Positions 53,015 to 62,900 of a DNA stretch of 64,000 bases are shown in pieces (position 1 is the stretch's first letter; the number at the start of each line of letters is the position of its first letter). This DNA comes from Novosphingobium kaempferiae. Its GTDB lineage: Bacteria > Pseudomonadota > Alphaproteobacteria > Sphingomonadales > Sphingomonadaceae. The position numbers were made by a program, and so were the translations under genes. The notes beneath the pieces were generated by a model. The model did no database searches and was not told the DNA's origin. It worked only from the letters and a program-made list of their open reading frames with translations. The stretch is taken from contig NZ_CP089301.1 in the NCBI RefSeq assembly GCF_021227995.1, forward strand, positions 4,340,001-4,404,000, given 5' to 3'.

Positions 53015-54009
53015 TCACGCACATGCTGTTCCGCCGGGAAGTGGCGATCGCGCTGGTCGCAGTGGCGCTCTACATCGGTTTCGCGCTCAACGCGCCGCAC
53101 TTCCTCGATGCGCAGACGCAGTTCGAGATCCTGCGCGTGACGGGGTTCACGCTGCTGGTGGCGCTGCCGCTGACGATGTTGGTGATCGCGGGAGAGGTGG
53201 ATCTCTCCATCGGCTCCAACCTCGGCCTCGCCAGCGTGGTGACGGGCATGGCCATCGTCGAATGGGGCTGGAACCCGTGGGCCGCCGCGCTGCTGGCGGT
53301 TGCCATCGGCGGCGGCGTCGGGCTGGCGAACGGCTGGGCGGTGGTGCGGCTCGGCGTGCCCTCGTTCATCCTCACTATCGGCATGCTCAGCCTGCTGCGC
53401 GGGATTGCGCTGGTGGTGACGATGGGGCTGTCGATCGACATTCCCGGCGACATCGAGAGCACGTTCTTCGCGCTGGCGGGCGGCAGCATCGGCCCGGTTC
53501 CGGCGCAGGTACTCTGGGCGCTGGCGGCCTTCGCGGTGACGGGCTTCGTGCTGCACCACACGCTGTTCGGCGCCTGGCTCTATGCGACCGGCGGCAACTT
53601 GCGGGCAGCGACGCAGATGGGGCTGCGACCGGGCATGGTGAAGATCGCGGTGTTCATGGCGCTCGGCCTGTGCTGCGGCCTCGTCGGCGCGCTGACGACC
53701 GGCTGGCTGCGCCTCGGCGCGCCGAACACCGGGACCGGGGGAGAGCTTTCGACCATCGCGGCGGTCATCATCGGCGGCGCGGCGCTGAGCGGCGGCGTCG
53801 GCACGGCGACGGGCACGCTGATCGGGGCGCTGATCGTCTCGATGCTGCAGATCGGGCTGGTGCTGATGGGCGTGCAGGGCAACTGGGTGCAGGTCTGCGT
53901 GGGGGTGCTGATCGTGGCGGCTGCCGGGGTCGAGCCGCTGCTGCGCGCCGACGGGAGGCTGGCGGCATGGGTGCAGGGCCTTTCGAGCAGGCAAGGGGCG
54001 ACGGCATGA
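53011..54009 (+). CDS. ABC transporter permease (RbsC-like)
   Basis: This 332-aa inner-membrane protein of the BPD_transp_2 family has about 8-10 hydrophobic helices. Family landmarks seen are GEVDLSIGSNLGLASVVTG, NGWAVVRLGVPSFILTIGML, ATGGNLRAATQMGL and GGAALSGGVGTATGTLIGAL. It overlaps the ATPase stop and the next oxygenase start by 4 bp each, so all are translated as one coupled unit. Confidence 0.92.
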   Translation: MITHMLFRREVAIALVAVALYIGFALNAPHFLDAQTQFEILRVTGFTLLVALPLTMLVIAGEVDLSIGSNLGLASVVTGMAIVEWGWNPWAAALLAVAIGGGVGLANGWAVVRLGVPSFILTIGMLSLLRGIALVVTMGLSIDIPGDIESTFFALAGGSIGPVPAQVLWALAAFAVTGFVLHHTLFGAWLYATGGNLRAATQMGLRPGMVKIAVFMALGLCCGLVGALTTGWLRLGAPNTGTGGELSTIAAVIIGGAALSGGVGTATGTLIGALIVSMLQIGLVLMGVQGNWVQVCVGVLIVAAAGVEPLLRADGRLAAWVQGLSSRQGATA

Positions 54010-55040
54010 ACGCGCAGCTTCAGTACGACGCCGCCGAGGCGCTGGCGGTCGACGAGATCCCGGTGATCGACTTCGCGCCGTTCCTCACCGGCACGCCGCA
54101 GGACCGCGCCGCCGTCGCCGCCGAGATCGACCGGGCCTGCCGCACCATCGGCTTCTTCTACCTGACCAACCATGGCGTTCCCGAGACCCTGCGCCAGTCG
54201 GTGCTGGCCGAGGCACGCGATTTCTTCGCCCGCTCCTTCGACGAGAAGATGGCCTGCGCGCCGATCCTCGACGGACAGTGGTGCGGATACCTTCCCGCGC
54301 GCGGCGCGGCGGAAGGGACGAAGCCCGGCGGTTCGCTGACCGAGGAAGGGCGCAAGGCCAAGACGGTGTCGGGCGGATCGCTCGAACAGTTCAACATGAT
54401 GCGCGTGCGCCTTGCGGACGACCCGCATTATGCGGACCCGGACCCGATCTACCAGAACAACCGCTGGCCCGAGGGCGCGCCCGGTTTCGTCGAGACGATG
54501 ATCGTCAACCAGCGCGCGCTGCTGCTTCTCGCGGGGGAACTGATGCGCGCCTTCGCCATCGCGCTGGGGCTGGAGGAGGAGCATTTCGTGCGCCTGCACA
54601 GGAGCCCGCTGGCGACCTTCGGGCTCAATTTCTACCCGCAGCCGCTGCCGGGCGCGGGCGACGTGGGAGTGGGCGCGCACTGCGACGCATCGTCTTTCAC
54701 GGTGCTGCTGCAGGACGAGGTCGGCGGGCTGGAAGTGCAGACGCGCGACGGGCGCTGGATCTCCGCACCGGTGGTGCCGGGGGCCTACGTCATCAACATC
54801 GGCGACACCATGATGGCCTGGACCAACGGCCAGTTCGTGTCGACCTTCCATCGCGTCGTCAGCCGCAAGCCGCAGGATCGCTTTTCGGCGACGATGTTCG
54901 TGAACCCCGACCGCGAGGTCGTGGTGGAGCCGGTGGCGGCGCTGGTGGGTCAGGGGCAGCAGGCGCTCTACGAGCCCTTCCTGAACGACGACTACATGCG
55001 CGGGTTCTTCGTCAAGTTCTACGATTCCATGTTCAAGTAA
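54006..55040 (+). CDS. 2OG-Fe(II) oxygenase, isopenicillin-N-synthase family (1)
   Basis: This 344-aa non-heme iron oxygenase has an N-terminal DIOX_N region (IPVIDFAPFL, TIGFFYLTNHGVPE) and a catalytic double-stranded beta-helix with His225-x-Asp227 (GAHCDASSFTVLLQD), distal His282 (STFHRVV) and Arg292 for 2-oxoglutarate (QDRFSATMF). The start overlaps the permease stop (ATGA), so it belongs to the importer operon. Related bacterial enzymes hydroxylate or demethylate nucleobases and similar heterocycles; the substrate here is not known. Confidence 0.9.
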   Translation: MNAQLQYDAAEALAVDEIPVIDFAPFLTGTPQDRAAVAAEIDRACRTIGFFYLTNHGVPETLRQSVLAEARDFFARSFDEKMACAPILDGQWCGYLPARGAAEGTKPGGSLTEEGRKAKTVSGGSLEQFNMMRVRLADDPHYADPDPIYQNNRWPEGAPGFVETMIVNQRALLLLAGELMRAFAIALGLEEEHFVRLHRSPLATFGLNFYPQPLPGAGDVGVGAHCDASSFTVLLQDEVGGLEVQTRDGRWISAPVVPGAYVINIGDTMMAWTNGQFVSTFHRVVSRKPQDRFSATMFVNPDREVVVEPVAALVGQGQQALYEPFLNDDYMRGFFVKFYDSMFK

Positions 55041-55115
55041 CGAGTACGCCCAGGGAGGCGACGAGAGGACGCAGGCGGGGCCACAAGGCAACGACACGTT
55101 AGGGGAAACGGTAAA

Positions 55116-57503
55116 ATGAGGTCCGGCCAGTTCTGCCGCGGCGCTGCGTGCGCCGCGATCGCTACCGCTTTGTCTGCGTTCGCGGCGCCCGCCATGGCGC
55201 AGGTGGACGCGCTGGGCGAGGACGCGAAAGTCACCACCGATGCGGCCGAGAGCGGCATTCTGGTGCAGGGCACGCGCACCAAGTCGGCGATCCTGCCGGG
55301 CACCAGCGACGCGCTGGGGCTGAACCTCGACGCGGTGAACACGCCGCGTTCGGTCTCCACCGTCTCGCTGCAGATGATGGACCAGTACAGCCTGACCACC
55401 ATCCGCGACCTGACGGCGGTGACGCCGGGCGTCTTCACCGCCAGCTTCTACGGCGTCGACGGTTCGGTGAACATCCGCGGCGAATATGCCGACAACTTCT
55501 TCCGCGGCTTCAAGCGCGTGGAGAACCAGGGCACTTACGTCACCCCAATCGAGGGTGCGCTGAGCCTTGAGGTCGTGCGCGGCGTCGCGTCCCCGGCCTA
55601 CGGCGGCGGGCGCGCGGGCGGCTACGTCAACTTCGATCCGCGCGGCGGCCGTGCGGAGCGCTTCAAGAACGGACAGGCCGCGTTCGGGCAGGTCGACCTT
55701 TCGGCGGGCACCTACAAGATGTTCCGGGGCGAGGTCGAATACGGCACGCCCTTCAGGATCGGCGACTACGACGCGGGCGTGGACGTCTATTACGAGCACC
55801 TTCAGGGATCGCAGTACTTCCACGGGATCGAACCCAGGCACGACCTTGCGCAGATCGGCTTCGCCACCGATCTTCCCGGCGGGTGGGAATTCCAGGCGGG
55901 CGGCCAGTACTACACCGCCGAGGGGATGCAGGGCACCACCGGCGTCAACCGCCTGACGCAGCAACTGGTGGACGACGGCATCTACACCTCCGGCACCTTC
56001 CGCGCGCAGCTCGTCTCGCCGGGTGCGGACTACATCACCCCGGCGGACATCGTGCGCGCCGGCGGCGTGACGAAATACTTCGGCGCCAGCAACGCGTATT
56101 CGCAGCTCGATCCGGCGACCATCAAGGAGGTCAAGCTCTCCCGCCGCGCGATCGTCACGTCCGACTACGACTTCGGCAAGGCAGAGACGACGACCGCCTA
56201 TTTCGATCTTGCCCACGAAGTCGGTCCCGGAACCTTCAAGATCCAGGGCTTTCTCGACGACCTGAACGCCGATTCCTACAACAGCTACGGCTTCGCCAAG
56301 ATGCTACGCGATCAGGCCAAGGAATTCCGGGTCTCGCTGACCGGCAAGATCGACCCCGCACCGTGGTTCACGATGAACTATGTCGGCGGCTTCGGCTATC
56401 GCCACTACAAGGCGGACGAAGGCTACGTCTTCGCGCGGGGCTACATGGTGCTCGACCGTCAGGACATCTCGGTCGGCGCGACGCCGGACGACATCTTCAA
56501 CCCGCGCTACGTCAGCGGCGAGGCGTGGGACCAGTTCTACCACTCCCGCGTCGACGATTTCGGCGTGTTCTTCAACGGCTCGGCCACGCTGTTCGACACG
56601 CTGATGCTGACCGGCGGCGCGCGCTACGATGCCTATGACGCCAAGGCGCGCAACACCGGCTTCGTCGACTTCGCGGTGCCGACCAACATCGACTACCACG
56701 ATGCGCAGGACGTGGTGAGCTGGTCCGCCAGTGCCAGCCTGAAGCTGCCCTGGGGCCTGACGCCCTACGTCACCAAGGGCCGCTCCTTCGCGCCCGAGAC
56801 GTCGCAGGGCGGCGCGGTCACGCCGGGCAACGTCTCGGCGGGCACATGGCTCTCGCCCACCAAGCTGACCGAGGGCGGCATCAAGATGTCGCTGTTCGAC
56901 GACGCGCTGTTCCTTGCCGCGTCGGTCTACAAGCAGCAGCGCCGCCAGTCGGAACTGCTGACCGGCAACTTCGTGGGCGCGACGACGCGCGGGTTCGAGG
57001 GCGAACTGCGCTGGGCGGTGAACCGGCACTTCGGCCTCTCGGGCGTGCTGACGCGGCAGAAGACCAGCGTTTCGGGCTGCTCGTTCCTCGTCATCCTGCC
57101 CTCGCAGTTCGGGCTGGCCGACAACGACGGCTGGGGCTTCGCCTATCAGGCATCGACCTGCTCCTTCGCGGGCTCCGCCACGGGCTATGTCGACCGCACG
57201 CAGCCGCGCTGGGTGGCGGGCGCCTTCGCCAACTACGAGATGGGCAACGGCTTCGGCGCGACGCTGGGCGGCAACTACATTCAGGAGACCAGCGGCCAGT
57301 TGCCCGGCGCGCCGGTGTTCCCGGACTACTTCCTGCTGCGCGGATCGGCCCACTACGATTTCGGCCGGTTCCGCGTCTCGGTGAACGTCAACAACATCCT
57401 GAACGAGCGCTACTACATCCCGCAGCGCTCCACGGAGACCGAGGCTTCGGCGATGCCCGGCGAAGGCCGCACCGCGATCCTCAAGCTGACGGCCCGCTTC
57501 TAG
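55116..57503 (+). CDS. TonB-dependent receptor 4
   Basis: This 795-aa receptor has a signal peptide (FAAPAMAQ), GILVQGTRTKS as a TonB-box-like segment, a siderophore-receptor-like plug (NTPRSVSTVSLQMMDQYSL, GAYxxNFFRGF-like, EVVRGVASPAYGGGRAGGYV) and a terminal KLTARF strand. The plug pattern resembles FhuA/FecA-like receptors with a modified ligand loop. AGGGGAAA precedes ATG 55116. It lies between two 2OG-Fe oxygenase genes and ends with a strong terminator. Confidence 0.94.
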   Translation: MRSGQFCRGAACAAIATALSAFAAPAMAQVDALGEDAKVTTDAAESGILVQGTRTKSAILPGTSDALGLNLDAVNTPRSVSTVSLQMMDQYSLTTIRDLTAVTPGVFTASFYGVDGSVNIRGEYADNFFRGFKRVENQGTYVTPIEGALSLEVVRGVASPAYGGGRAGGYVNFDPRGGRAERFKNGQAAFGQVDLSAGTYKMFRGEVEYGTPFRIGDYDAGVDVYYEHLQGSQYFHGIEPRHDLAQIGFATDLPGGWEFQAGGQYYTAEGMQGTTGVNRLTQQLVDDGIYTSGTFRAQLVSPGADYITPADIVRAGGVTKYFGASNAYSQLDPATIKEVKLSRRAIVTSDYDFGKAETTTAYFDLAHEVGPGTFKIQGFLDDLNADSYNSYGFAKMLRDQAKEFRVSLTGKIDPAPWFTMNYVGGFGYRHYKADEGYVFARGYMVLDRQDISVGATPDDIFNPRYVSGEAWDQFYHSRVDDFGVFFNGSATLFDTLMLTGGARYDAYDAKARNTGFVDFAVPTNIDYHDAQDVVSWSASASLKLPWGLTPYVTKGRSFAPETSQGGAVTPGNVSAGTWLSPTKLTEGGIKMSLFDDALFLAASVYKQQRRQSELLTGNFVGATTRGFEGELRWAVNRHFGLSGVLTRQKTSVSGCSFLVILPSQFGLADNDGWGFAYQASTCSFAGSATGYVDRTQPRWVAGAFANYEMGNGFGATLGGNYIQETSGQLPGAPVFPDYFLLRGSAHYDFGRFRVSVNVNNILNERYYIPQRSTETEASAMPGEGRTAILKLTARF

Positions 57504-57520
57504 AATCCAGAGTCCACCCT

Positions 57521-57552
57521 GCGGAGCCGACGGTGTCGGCTCCGCCTTTTTT
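57521..57552 (+). terminator. Rho-independent terminator after TBDR 4
   Basis: GCGGAGCCGAC-GGT-GTCGGCTCCGC forms a perfect 11-bp stem with a 3-nt loop, followed by CTTTTTT. It is the clearest intrinsic terminator in the window. Confidence 0.92.
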
Positions 57553-57586
57553 CCTGAACTTTTCGAACTCTTGAGGAGACAGCCCG

Positions 57587-58552
57587 ATGGCATCGCCGCC
57601 GCCGGCCATACAAGACCTTCCCGTGATCGACATCGCGCCGCTGCTGTCGGGCGCTCCGGGGGGCGCCGAGGCCGTCGCGCGCGAGATCGGCGAGGCCTGC
57701 CGTTCGGTCGGCTTCTTCTACATCTGCGGCCACGGCATCGCGCAGGAGAAGATCGACGCGATCTATGCCTTGTCGGCCGCGTTCTTCGACCTGCCCGCCG
57801 CCGACAAGGTGGCGCTGACCATCTCGCGATCGATGAACAACCGGGGCTATGCGGGCATCGACGACGAGAGCCTCGACCCCGATGGGCCCGCCGACCTCAA
57901 GGAAGCCTTCAACGTCGGGCGCGAACCGGAGGGCGAGGAAGTGCTCGATCCGCTGGACGGCAACCAGTGGCCCGCCCTGCCCGGCTTTCGCGAGGCCATG
58001 CTGGATTACTACGCGATGATGCGCAGACTGGGCGAGCAGCTTCACCGCGCCTTCGCCATCGACCTCGGACTGCCGGAGGACTTCTTCGTGCCCCACATCG
58101 ACCGCCCGCTGGCGACGCTGCGGCTGCTGCGCTACCCGCCCGCAAGTGTGGAGGAGGAGCGACCGGGCGCGGGCGCGCATACCGATTACGGCAACATCAC
58201 CGTGCTCTCGCAGGACATGACCGGCGGGTTGCAGGTGCGCCTGCGCGGCGGCGACTGGCTCGACGCGACGCCGATCCCCGGCACCTTCATCTGCAACATC
58301 GGCGACTGCCTGATGCGGTGGAGCAACGACATCTACGTCTCGACGCCGCACCGGGTCTTCAACACCGGCGGGTCGGTGCGGCATTCGGTGGTGTTCTTCT
58401 TCGATCCCAACGTCGATGCGCCGATCGCCTGCCTGCCGCACTGCGCGACGCCGGATCGGCCCGCGCGTTACGAGCCGATCCTTGCCGGGGAGTACCTGCG
58501 CGAGAAGCTCGACGCGACCTATGCGTTCCGCAAGGCCGCCGAGAGCCCCTGA
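57587..58552 (+). CDS. 2OG-Fe(II) oxygenase, isopenicillin-N-synthase family (2)
   Basis: This 321-aa protein is in the same family as the oxygenase before TBDR 4 but not a recent duplicate. The DIOX_N part has LPVIDIAPLL and SVGFFYICGHG. The catalytic part has His198-x-Asp200 (GAHTDYGNITVLSQD), His255 (STPHRVF) and the Arg265-x-Ser267 2-oxoglutarate site. Its own ribosome-binding site (GAGGAG) follows the terminator by about 25 bp, so expression may depend on readthrough or a promoter in the short gap. It probably performs another oxidation in the same route. Confidence 0.9.
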   Translation: MASPPPAIQDLPVIDIAPLLSGAPGGAEAVAREIGEACRSVGFFYICGHGIAQEKIDAIYALSAAFFDLPAADKVALTISRSMNNRGYAGIDDESLDPDGPADLKEAFNVGREPEGEEVLDPLDGNQWPALPGFREAMLDYYAMMRRLGEQLHRAFAIDLGLPEDFFVPHIDRPLATLRLLRYPPASVEEERPGAGAHTDYGNITVLSQDMTGGLQVRLRGGDWLDATPIPGTFICNIGDCLMRWSNDIYVSTPHRVFNTGGSVRHSVVFFFDPNVDAPIACLPHCATPDRPARYEPILAGEYLREKLDATYAFRKAAESP

Positions 58553-58573
58553 CGCGCCCTCCTCAAGCGGCGG

Positions 58574-59929
58574 TCAGGCCGTGGCCAGCGCGCCCGAGAC
58601 GACGTTGCCCGCGTACATCACGACCTTGCGCGGGGTCAGCCGCGCGACCGCCTCGGCGGAGCAGCTTGCGGGGACGAGCACCATGTCCGCCGCATCGCCC
58701 GCCCTGGGCCACACCTGCTCGCCCTTGGCGTTGAGCGGGGTCGGGCCGCCGGTGGCGATCTTAAGCGACTGGGAGATGCCGTACTCGTCGCTCCAGCCGT
58801 AGAGCTGGCACGCGAGCTTGGCCTTCTCCAGCACGTCGCCGCTGCCGAAGACCGACCAGTGATCCTCCACGCTGTCGGTGCCGGTGTAGACCTTCACGCC
58901 CTTGTCCAGCAGGATCGGGATCGGCATCATCCGCGTGCCGAACGGCAGCGTCGAGGCGACCGACATGTCGAGCGAGGCAAGGCGCGCGGCCAAGTCGGCC
59001 ATTTCGCCATCGGAAATCGACATCATCGAGAACGCATGGCTAAGCGTTACCTTGCCACGCAGCGAGGGCTCGCGCTCCACCGTATCGGCAATCCGGCGGA
59101 TCGCGGCGATGCCGCTGGCGCCAGGCTCGTGCAGGTGGATGTCCACGCCCTTCTTCATGTCCACCGCGACCTGCATCATCGCATCGACCGACTTTTCCAT
59201 GCCGCCGTCGAGCGTCGTCGGGTCGATCCCGCCCACATGCGTCGCGCCCGCCGCCATCGCCGCGCGCATCGTCGGGATCAGGTTGGCGCTGACGAAGCCG
59301 TGCTGGGGGAACGCCACGATCTCATGCCCGAAGCCGTCGGCGCGGCTGTCGAGCGCGTGCTTGAGCAGTTCGACATGCTTGGTGCCGATCACCGGATCGA
59401 CGTTGCACTGGCTGCGCGCGAAGGTGGTGCCGTTGGACTGGAGCAGGTCCACCAGCTTGCCCGCGCGCTCCTCCAGCGTCGGGAGCAGCTGCGGGAGGAG
59501 CGTCTGTTCCAGCTCGATCTGGCCGCGGATGCCGCCCTTGCGCTTGCGCGGGGGCACCCAGGGGCCGCCGTAGAACGTCTTGTCGAGGTGGATGTGCATG
59601 TCGCGGAACGAGGGGAGCAGGAGCATCCCCTGCCCGTCGCGCACTTCGGTGCCCATCGGCGCGGGCGCGGCGGCGGGGAGGATCGCGGCGATCTTCCCGT
59701 CCCGCACCAGCACCGAGGCTTTCGCGGTCTGCGTGCCGACGACATCCGCGCCCTCCCGCACGTAGCCGGTTTCGAGCAGGACGTTGCGCAGCAGGAAGCT
59801 CGCGCCCCTGGCCACTGGCTTGGCCTTCGCCGTCGCGGCAAGGGCGGGCGCGGCGGCGGCAGCGGCGCCGGTCGCGAGCGCGGCGGCGAGGATACCGCGG
59901 CGGGAGAGCTGCATCGGGGTAGTGGTCAT
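58574..59929 (-). CDS. Tat-exported cytosine-deaminase-like amidohydrolase
   Basis: This 451-aa metal-dependent amidohydrolase of the CodA type has metal ligands His112-x-His114 in MHIHLDKTFYG, DIHLHEPG, SHAFSM and TGTDSVEDHW. Unlike cytoplasmic cytosine deaminases it starts with a twin-arginine signal (SRRGILAAALATGAAAAAAP), so it acts in the periplasm. It would deaminate or hydrolyse a cyclic amide such as a pyrimidine, creatinine or a related ring. It converges on the second oxygenase with a 21-bp gap. Confidence 0.88.
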   Translation of the reverse strand: MTTTPMQLSRRGILAAALATGAAAAAAPALAATAKAKPVARGASFLLRNVLLETGYVREGADVVGTQTAKASVLVRDGKIAAILPAAAPAPMGTEVRDGQGMLLLPSFRDMHIHLDKTFYGGPWVPPRKRKGGIRGQIELEQTLLPQLLPTLEERAGKLVDLLQSNGTTFARSQCNVDPVIGTKHVELLKHALDSRADGFGHEIVAFPQHGFVSANLIPTMRAAMAAGATHVGGIDPTTLDGGMEKSVDAMMQVAVDMKKGVDIHLHEPGASGIAAIRRIADTVEREPSLRGKVTLSHAFSMMSISDGEMADLAARLASLDMSVASTLPFGTRMMPIPILLDKGVKVYTGTDSVEDHWSVFGSGDVLEKAKLACQLYGWSDEYGISQSLKIATGGPTPLNAKGEQVWPRAGDAADMVLVPASCSAEAVARLTPRKVVMYAGNVVSGALATA

Positions 59930-59965
59930 GTCTCTTCCTCTCTCAAGTCGTCGGATATCTGGCCG

Positions 59966-62900
59966 TCAGAACTTGAACCGCGCGCCGACCTTCATCTGCC
60001 ACACCGACTGGGTGTTGAAGCTGGTCGCGGCGCGGCCGATGAAGCTGTCGTACTGGTAGAAGTTGCCCTGCGTCGGGCAAGCCCCTGCGATCTGGCAGTT
60101 GCGCGCCACCACGTTGGCCGAGACGTAGGGCGACGGGATCTGCTGGATCACGCCCCAGCGCTTGTTGATGAGATTGCCCAGGTTCTCGATGTCGAGATAG
60201 ATTTCCGCCTTCGCGCCTTCGGGGAAGAAACCGGGGATCTCCTGGCTGATGCGCATGTCGATGGTGGTGACGGCGGGGGCCTTGAAGGCGTTGCGCGGGG
60301 CGATGCCGCCCGCATACTTGAGCAGGCCGTTCTTCTTGAGGAAGGCGTTGAACGCCTGCAGGTCGAAGCCCGCGCCATAGGTCACGATCGGATCGCTGCC
60401 CGCCGTCACCTGCCCGCCGCTTGCCTGCGGGACGTAGAGAAGCTGGCGGTTGCGGGTGGCCAGCGCGCCGTTCTCGCCCACCAGCATGTCGGCGGCCATG
60501 TTGGCGTTCGCGCCCACGTCGAAGGTATAGCTGAACACCTGCCCCGAACGGCGCTGCCCGAACAGCGTCACGCGGGTGCGGTTGTCGCCGAAGAAGGCGT
60601 GTGCATAGGACAGCGACAGCTTCGTCAGGTTGCGGAATTCGTAGTTCGAGGTCGCCAGCTGCGGATCGTTCGGGTCCGAGGTCGCCACGCCCGAGTAGTT
60701 CGACGAGGCCACCGTGGTGATCCCCGGATTGATGTCCTTCGAGCGGATGTAGGTGTGGGAGAGCTGCGCCTCCAGCCCGTCGAGCGGACCTTCGCGCCAG
60801 GTCTTGCCCAGCGCCAGACCGACCTGGTTGGCGTAACCCTGCTTCGTATTGGTCACGAGGATGTCGTTGCGGTTGTCGCGTCCCGGCAGGTAGGTCGGGC
60901 GGCCGTCCGGCGCATCGGGGCCGCGATTGGCGCCCGCATAGAGTTCGTACCACGCCACCGCGTTCTGCACTTCGGAGTGGATGAACTCACCCGCCACGCG
61001 CCAGCCGTTGCCGAACTTGCCGAGGTCGAACTCCTTCTGCGCGCCGATCGACATCTTCCACGTCGACTGCGGCTTGAAGTCCTTGTCGAGCGCGTTGATG
61101 AGCCCCTGCCCGCGCGCCGCGCTGGCGCTGTTCGCCGCCTGCAACGCCGGGTTGACGTTGAACCCGTCGACGTTGGTCAGCCCCGCAAGGCACGCCGCGC
61201 TGGTCGTCGCGTTGCGGGTGCAGGTGACGTTGCCCAGCATCTGCCCGGTGTTGTAGAAGGTGTTCGCCGTCCACACCGTCGGCGATCCGCCGCCGAACAG
61301 GCCGACGCCGCCATAGACCGTCAGCGTCGGGTCGGGCTTCCAGTTGAAGCCGAAGCGCGGCTGCAGCAGGTGCTTGCCGTCGAGGTTCTCCGTATTCGAG
61401 ATGCCGTAGCGCGCCATCACCAGCGGGTTCTCGTCCGGCCGGTCCGACTGCTCGAAGAAGTCGTAGCGCAGGCCCGCCTTGATCGTCAGTTCGGGCAGCA
61501 CCGCCCATTCGTCCTGCAAGTAGAGCGTGTTCGTCGTCGTGTGCAGGGTGAAGCCCCCGTCCGCCTTCATGTTGCTGGCGGCATTGGCATAGCTGACCGA
61601 GGAGGCATTGCCCGCGCGCAGGTCCGCCAGCGAGTTGAACACGTAGGAACCGTTGGCGTTCTGGACGAACAGATCCCAGATCTTCAGCGCCTCGCGCTCG
61701 TAGCCCGCGGTGATGCGGTGCGATCCGGCGGTATAGGTCGCCTTGGCGCGATACTGCTGGAGGTACGTGGTCAGCTCGTTCGCCTGATAGGACGCATTGG
61801 TGCCCGCATAGACGCTGGGGCCGGTGGTCGTGCCGTTCAGGTAGACGCGGAACTGCGCGAAGTCGGCGCCCGCCAGCGGATAGCCGGGGTTGTCCATCTT
61901 CTTGTACGACGCGCTGATTTCGGTGCTGAAATTGTCGGTCCAGTCGGAGAACACCTGCGCCTTGTAGACGTCGAGGTTGTTCTGCCGCTCCACCCACTGC
62001 GACAGCAGGCCGAGCGAGGTGCTCGATCCGGTCAGCGTGTTGCCGTTTGCCGAGATCGAGGAGCCGCGCGTGCGCTGGTACGAAACCGTGGCGCGGTGGC
62101 CGGGCGCGATGTTCCAGTCCAGCTTGCCGAAGATCTTCTCGTCACGCGAAGGCAGCTTCGTCGCCTCGTAGCCCAGTGGGTCATAGCCGTAGCGATCCTG
62201 CAGGATCTGGCGCACCTCGTTCGCCTGCGCCACGCTGACGCCCGGCACCTGATTGGCGAAGTCCGATCCGGTCGGGCCGACCAGCGAGGGTTCGGAACGC
62301 TCGAACTTCTCGTAGTTCAGCGTGAAGAACAGGGTGTCCTTGATGATCGGGCCGGTCAGCGTCGCGCCGAAGGTCTTTTCCGAGAACTTGCCGGTCAGGC
62401 GGCGGTTCTGGCGCGATCCGTCCTGGAAATCGGTATAGGCGAACTCGCCGCCCTGCAGCGCGTCGCCGGTATATTCGTAGAACACCTGACCGTGGAAGCT
62501 GTTGCCGCCCGACTTGGTGGTGGCATTGAGCGTACAGCCGCCGAACGCGCCGTAGTTCACGTCATAGGGCGCCAGTTCCACGCCCAGCGTCTCCACCACG
62601 TCGATCGAGATCGGCGAGCGCTGGGTCGGATAGCCGTTGGCCTGAAGGCCGAAGTCGTCGTTCTGGCGCACGCCGTCGATGGTCAGCGAATTGGTGCGGT
62701 TGTTGGCGCCGCCGCAGACCAGCGCGTCGCTGTTGGTCGGGTCGACCGCGACGAAGGGGTTCATCCGCGCCAGATCCTTGAGGTCGCGGCTGATCGAGGG
62801 CGAAGCCTCGATCTTCTGGGCCGAAAAGTTGGAGCTTGGCCCGGTCTTGAGGTCGCCGCCGCCATACGTCGTGCCGCTCACCACGATCTCGGTCATCTCG

